A DNA stretch of 64,000 nt from CAYTYZ01 sp964448465 (lineage in GTDB: Bacteria; Patescibacteriota; Microgenomatia; UBA12405), in the NCBI GenBank assembly GCA_964448465.1, contig CAYUVY010000001.1, forward strand, positions 49,126-113,125, read 5' to 3'. A model generated the notes under the pieces. That model worked only from the letters and a program-made list of their open reading frames with translations. It had not been told where the DNA came from and did no database searches. The translations under genes were made by a program, and so were the position numbers. Below, one piece after another: positions 60,764 to 64,000 of the stretch; the stretch's first letter is position 1; every line of letters starts with the position of its first letter.

Positions 60764-60994
60764 ATGACCCAAACACCAGAGACTACGAGATGTATTCTTG
60801 AAGAATGCATCTGTCCGGCAGATTGCCTTAATCACGCACTTGCCCAGAGAGTAACTTATGCAGGCCCACCCAGGGGTCAGTTAAAAATAGTCGATGGTAA
60901 TGGTCGAAAAATCCCAAGCGTTGCAGACATAGAAGAACTTAAAAAATACTGTTCAGCCTTAAAACCAAGACCTATTAGCCAATGTGATGACTGA
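60764..60994 (+). CDS. Small cysteine-rich protein, unknown function
   Basis: 76 residues, no family recognised. Four cysteines cluster at the N-terminus (CILEECICPADC, residues 10-21) and two more lie near the end (YCSALKP, SQCDD), a spacing suited to metal or Fe-S binding. It has its own -10 box directly upstream and is followed 3 bases later by another small gene, so the two probably form a two-gene unit. Confidence 0.5.
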   Translation: MTQTPETTRCILEECICPADCLNHALAQRVTYAGPPRGQLKIVDGNGRKIPSVADIEELKKYCSALKPRPISQCDD

Positions 60995-60997
60995 TTT

Positions 60998-61309
60998 ATG
61001 ACAACAACTCCCTCCGAAAGAAGAACGCCCAGAAGATATTCTATACTCAGGGAAGCAAACGAAGTAGTCAAATCTGAACTAGGAAGAAGATTGTATTTCG
61101 CCGGCGGTGCCATGTATTACATGAACTCTGACCCAACAAAATTTACGATCAAACAGAAACTAGACCTAGTAGACGAATTAAATTGGACAGTTAGTATGGC
61201 TTACCCGGAAAAAGAAATAACCGGAAGATATGTTCTTGGCAAGTATCAAGGCGAGAGTGAAGATAACTATTTTATTTACCTATCGCCAAATGACGAAGAC
61301 CAAACCTAA
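60998..61309 (+). CDS. Small hypothetical protein
   Basis: 103 residues, no family recognised. An arginine-rich N-terminus (SERRTPRRYSILREANEV) precedes an alpha/beta part (YFAGGAMYYMNSD, KQKLDLVDELNW) and a Tyr-rich end (KYQGESEDNYFIYL). It starts 3 bases after the cysteine-rich gene and ends 134 bases before the OLD nuclease gene. Confidence 0.5.
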   Translation: MTTTPSERRTPRRYSILREANEVVKSELGRRLYFAGGAMYYMNSDPTKFTIKQKLDLVDELNWTVSMAYPEKEITGRYVLGKYQGESEDNYFIYLSPNDEDQT

Positions 61310-61359
61310 TCCCTCTCCCACACCCCCTGCCAAATCTTAAAATCGAAAAATAACTAATT

Positions 61360-61368
61360 TGCTATAAT
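61360..61368 (+). promoter_or_regulatory. Extended -10 box upstream of the OLD nuclease gene
   Basis: TGCTATAAT is a perfect extended -10. Its last base is 75 bases before the ATG at 61444, so the mRNA would carry a leader of about 69 bases, unlike the rest of the window. GGGA lies 9 bases before the ATG as a weak ribosome-binding candidate. Confidence 0.62.
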
Positions 61369-61443
61369 AATCCATTAAAAACTATTTCAAAAAGTGCCAG
61401 ATGTTGTGCAAACAAGACATTCGCGCTAAATCGGGAAAATGAC

Positions 61444-63048
61444 ATGAAAATTTCCAAGATTACAATTGATAACTTTCGCTCTATAAAACACGCAGAAATT
61501 ACTGCCGATAAATTTAATGTTTTTGTTGGTCAAAACAATCACGGTAAGACAAATTTTTTTGAAGCGATTGATTGGTTTTATAGTGCAAAAGGCGACATGG
61601 ATAAAATTCGCTTTATGCGAGAAGGCAGTGCCGAGGTTTGTGTTGAAATCGAATTTTCTGAAATCAAAGACGGTATTCAAAAAACGAAAAACGATAAAAA
61701 TAAAACTACCATACAGAATCTTGTCGGCGAGAATGACACTGTGCGAATAAAACGATCAAGTTTAGACCAAAAAGCTAGAAAGGTTTTTGATACGAAAAAT
61801 AACTCATGGACTGAGAAAAATCCATTTGGAGCAGATGGCACGATGAACGATTTTCTTCCTAAATTTGAATACGTAAGCACACAGATAAATCCGATGGAAG
61901 TGGCAAAATACGGTAAGAATACTCCCATCGCAAATATGCTTTCTGGTGTCTTGAGTGCTATTTTGGAACAAAACGAAGTTTATGCCTCATTTCGTAAAAA
62001 ATTTGATGAACTCTTTACTGCTCCTGGGTCAGAGGTTAGAATAAAATTAGACGAATTGAGCGGTAAGGTAAGGGTATGTTTGGAAAAACAATTTCCTGAC
62101 ACCAACAAAGTTAATTTTGAAGTAGCAGAACCAGTTTTTGAAGACTTACTCAAAAATTTTGATACCTCAATTGATGATGGAGTTTACACTGACGCAGACG
62201 AAAAAGGCGACGGTATGCAAAGAGCATTGATGCTTGCCATAATTCAAACTTATGCCGATTTTCGTCGCGAGCACGAAGAGGCAAGCAAATTTTTCTTATT
62301 CTTTATTGACGAGGGCGAATTGCACTTGCATCCATCAGCACAAAGAAAACTCAAAAATGCTTTGCTAGAGTTGGCGAAAGGTGGCGACCAAGTTTTCATC
62401 AACACCCACTCCTCAGTTTTAGTAGTTGATGAGTATGACGAGCAAACAATATTCAAAGTTGAAAAGATAAATAAGGAAACAAACATCAAGCCAATAACCG
62501 AAATTGAAAAACCGTTTGTAATTTATGAGTTACTCGGCGGAAGTCCTGCTGATCTGCTTTTGCCAAAAAACTTTTTGATTGTCGAGGGCAAGAGCGATTT
62601 GGAATTTGTGAATAAAGTTATTGAGCGTCATTATTCTGAAAAACCTCGTGTACAAATAGTTCCCGCCGATGGCGACCTTCTTCAAACACAACGCTCGTTC
62701 AGTGCGATTATTCAAATATTCAAACCGCTTGAAACAAGTATCTATAAAGACACGGCGGTAATTTTCGTAGACAAACAGACAGACATAACTCAACGCGACA
62801 CATTTTTAACGAATCATGCCGATTTGAAAACACACGGACAGTTTTTTGAATCAACGGAGGCGAGTATTGAGGAGTACTATCCGGCTCCATGGAAAATGGT
62901 ATCCACCGATGTGAAAAAAATGACTGGTGATGATAAGTTGAATCAAGCCAAGTCCGCAGGCGATGGCATTTCCAAAAACGATTTTGAGAGTAAAATGCCA
63001 AAATTATTTGAAGCACTAAACAAATGTTGGGGCTTGGCCTACAAATAA
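61444..63048 (+). CDS. OLD-family ATPase with TOPRIM nuclease domain
   Basis: 534 residues. The AAA-type ATPase part has FRSIKHAEI, Walker A VGQNNHGKTNFFEAIDWFY, the MQRALMLAIIQTYADFRREH signature helix, Walker B FFLFFIDEGELHLHPSAQRK and the switch FINTHSSVLV. The TOPRIM part begins NFLIVEGKSDLEFVNKVIE (about residue 376; catalytic Glu) with PADGDL and VIFVDKQTD later. The layout fits class 1 OLD nucleases, known from phage P2 Old and from antiphage systems such as Gabija, whose GajA is this type. No GajB-like helicase follows. Base use differs from neighbours, which suggests transfer. Confidence 0.9.
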   Translation: MKISKITIDNFRSIKHAEITADKFNVFVGQNNHGKTNFFEAIDWFYSAKGDMDKIRFMREGSAEVCVEIEFSEIKDGIQKTKNDKNKTTIQNLVGENDTVRIKRSSLDQKARKVFDTKNNSWTEKNPFGADGTMNDFLPKFEYVSTQINPMEVAKYGKNTPIANMLSGVLSAILEQNEVYASFRKKFDELFTAPGSEVRIKLDELSGKVRVCLEKQFPDTNKVNFEVAEPVFEDLLKNFDTSIDDGVYTDADEKGDGMQRALMLAIIQTYADFRREHEEASKFFLFFIDEGELHLHPSAQRKLKNALLELAKGGDQVFINTHSSVLVVDEYDEQTIFKVEKINKETNIKPITEIEKPFVIYELLGGSPADLLLPKNFLIVEGKSDLEFVNKVIERHYSEKPRVQIVPADGDLLQTQRSFSAIIQIFKPLETSIYKDTAVIFVDKQTDITQRDTFLTNHADLKTHGQFFESTEASIEEYYPAPWKMVSTDVKKMTGDDKLNQAKSAGDGISKNDFESKMPKLFEALNKCWGLAYK

Positions 63049-64000
63049 CTGGCCGTCCCGAATTTCGCCAAAATCCTACTTTTCCATTTCTTTTTTATAC
63101 TAATATTTCAAGTGGCGGCGCAAAATATTACTTAGACAAATTAAGAAAAACTTTTGAAAAATACAAAAAGTCCTTGTTTTACAATAAAAATGCTAAGCAA
63201 AAATATTATATTGTTGGACATTGCAAAGACTATCAAGCACCCAACATATTAAAGACAATTAAAAATTCGACTTACTTATTTTTTGAAGTCAAAAGATTTT
63301 TTTATGAGAAAGCTAGTTTTGACCATTACAACACAAAACAAATACTTGTGCGTTTATTTTTACAACAAATTAAGAAAAAAGAAATTGAGAATATACACTC
63401 CGGTAAAATAAAAAACATTATCGCGGGAAGTTATTTTGCAAAATCAGAGTTAAAAAAAATTCACGGATCCAACTCAGATGTTATTTACCCCGGTTTAAAA
63501 GTTGTAGCACCAAAGCAAACAAAAAAAGTAAAGTTATCAAACTTCTATACTCTAGGCACTTTAAATTATTTGAAAGGGCATGACATAGCGATTCGAAGTA
63601 TTCCCGATGATGCAAAACTCACAATCCTGGGATCTGTATCAAAAAGAGACACAGAAGTTATCATAAAAATGGCATCAAAAAAGAAAAATATTAAAGTAAT
63701 TCTTAATCCAAGTGACAGATTGGTTAAAAAATATCAAAACAATCCAAAATTAGTATTTTTAGCCTGCAACAGAAACGAGCCGTTTGGTCTTGCCACCCTA
63801 GAAGCTAGTCTAAAACAAGCCGTCATAGGAATAAACGAAGGTGGAACAAGTGAAATAATTCAACACGGAATTAATGGCTATTTACTGCCAAACGAGGCTA
63901 ATTTAAAAAAATTCTTAGCCGAAACAAGAGAAATAACATTTTCTCTTATAAATGAGGTAAACTGGGTAGACAATGCAGAAAAAATTATCAAAATCACCGA
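63024..64000 (+). CDS. GT4-family glycosyltransferase, cut by window edge
   Basis: A reading frame open to the right edge (325 complete codons, no stop inside). It opens with FLFYTNISSGGAKYYLDKLR, a GT4 N-terminus, and VIYPGLKVVAP, then FYTLGTLNYLKGHDIA at the start of the donor domain, and CNRNEPFGLATLEASLKQAV with the E-x7-E pair. The 5' end is uncertain: the only ATG in frame is at 63024, inside the OLD gene (25-base overlap), and would add about 21 residues (GLQITGRPEFRQ...) with no family match before the first strand. The C-terminal end lies outside the window. Confidence 0.78.
   Translation, partial: MLGLGLQITGRPEFRQNPTFPFLFYTNISSGGAKYYLDKLRKTFEKYKKSLFYNKNAKQKYYIVGHCKDYQAPNILKTIKNSTYLFFEVKRFFYEKASFDHYNTKQILVRLFLQQIKKKEIENIHSGKIKNIIAGSYFAKSELKKIHGSNSDVIYPGLKVVAPKQTKKVKLSNFYTLGTLNYLKGHDIAIRSIPDDAKLTILGSVSKRDTEVIIKMASKKKNIKVILNPSDRLVKKYQNNPKLVFLACNRNEPFGLATLEASLKQAVIGINEGGTSEIIQHGINGYLLPNEANLKKFLAETREITFSLINEVNWVDNAEKIIKIT

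Noticed and set aside
61444..63048. Gabija system (gajA-gajB).
   Set aside because: The gene after the OLD protein is a GT4 glycosyltransferase, not a UvrD-like helicase, and none is seen upstream.
1..64000. CRISPR arrays, insertion sequences, integrases and phage genes.
   Set aside because: No regularly spaced repeats, transposase or integrase motifs were seen in any frame.

Overview
The window is AT-rich and very gene-dense. Most neighbouring genes overlap by 1 to 26 bases or sit a few bases apart, and Shine-Dalgarno sequences are nearly absent. Proteins are often short versions of their families, and cell-division and wall genes are packed into one reduced block. Together with a DUF4012 protein, a type 2 isoleucyl-tRNA synthetase, many GT-C membrane proteins and a very large glycosyltransferase inventory, this suggests a bacterium of the Candidate Phyla Radiation (Patescibacteria), plausibly Microgenomates. 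That placement is inference; no rRNA is present to test it.

Region 1 (1-42331) is a surface-glycan locus. It holds GT4, GT2 and GT17 glycosyltransferases, several SAM-dependent methyltransferases, a Wzm/Wzt-type ABC exporter (5066-6599), an MBOAT plus AlgX-like O-acetylation pair (12869-15465), nucleotide-sugar genes (rmlA, rmlB, gmd), an SDR-Gfo/Idh/MocA fusion (19791-21692), two hexapeptide acyltransferases, a flippase-like LPG-synthase-TM protein, a Wzy/WaaL-like polymerase or ligase, GT-C membrane glycosyltransferases, a monotopic phosphoglycosyl transferase that would start the glycan on undecaprenyl phosphate (39695-40342), and a DUF4012 protein. One GT4 gene (26068-27151) is broken by two single-base frameshifts, and a small coding remnant follows the GT17 gene.

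Region 2 (42328-58861) is housekeeping: recO, a ClpP-like protein, glyS, a lipoprotein, a shortened division/cell-wall cluster (rsmH-murE-mraY-NlpC/P60-like-murG-ftsA-ftsZ), ileS, rodA, rplU-rpmA, parB, and lepB on the other strand.

Region 3 (58862-64000) is accessory: a palindromic repeat, a terminator, a tRNA-Val, three small hypothetical genes, a GT-C membrane protein, an OLD-family ATPase/TOPRIM nuclease with a longer leader, and a GT4 gene cut by the right edge.

The most striking pattern is regulatory. At about seventeen transcription-unit starts a good -10 box, often extended (TGnTATAAT-like), ends 5 to 8 bases before the start codon. Transcription would then begin at or next to the AUG, giving leaderless mRNAs. 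The same geometry occurs before the tRNA-Val gene, which would then be made without a 5' leader. At three divergent gene pairs the two -10 boxes overlap on opposite strands, forming compact symmetric promoters.
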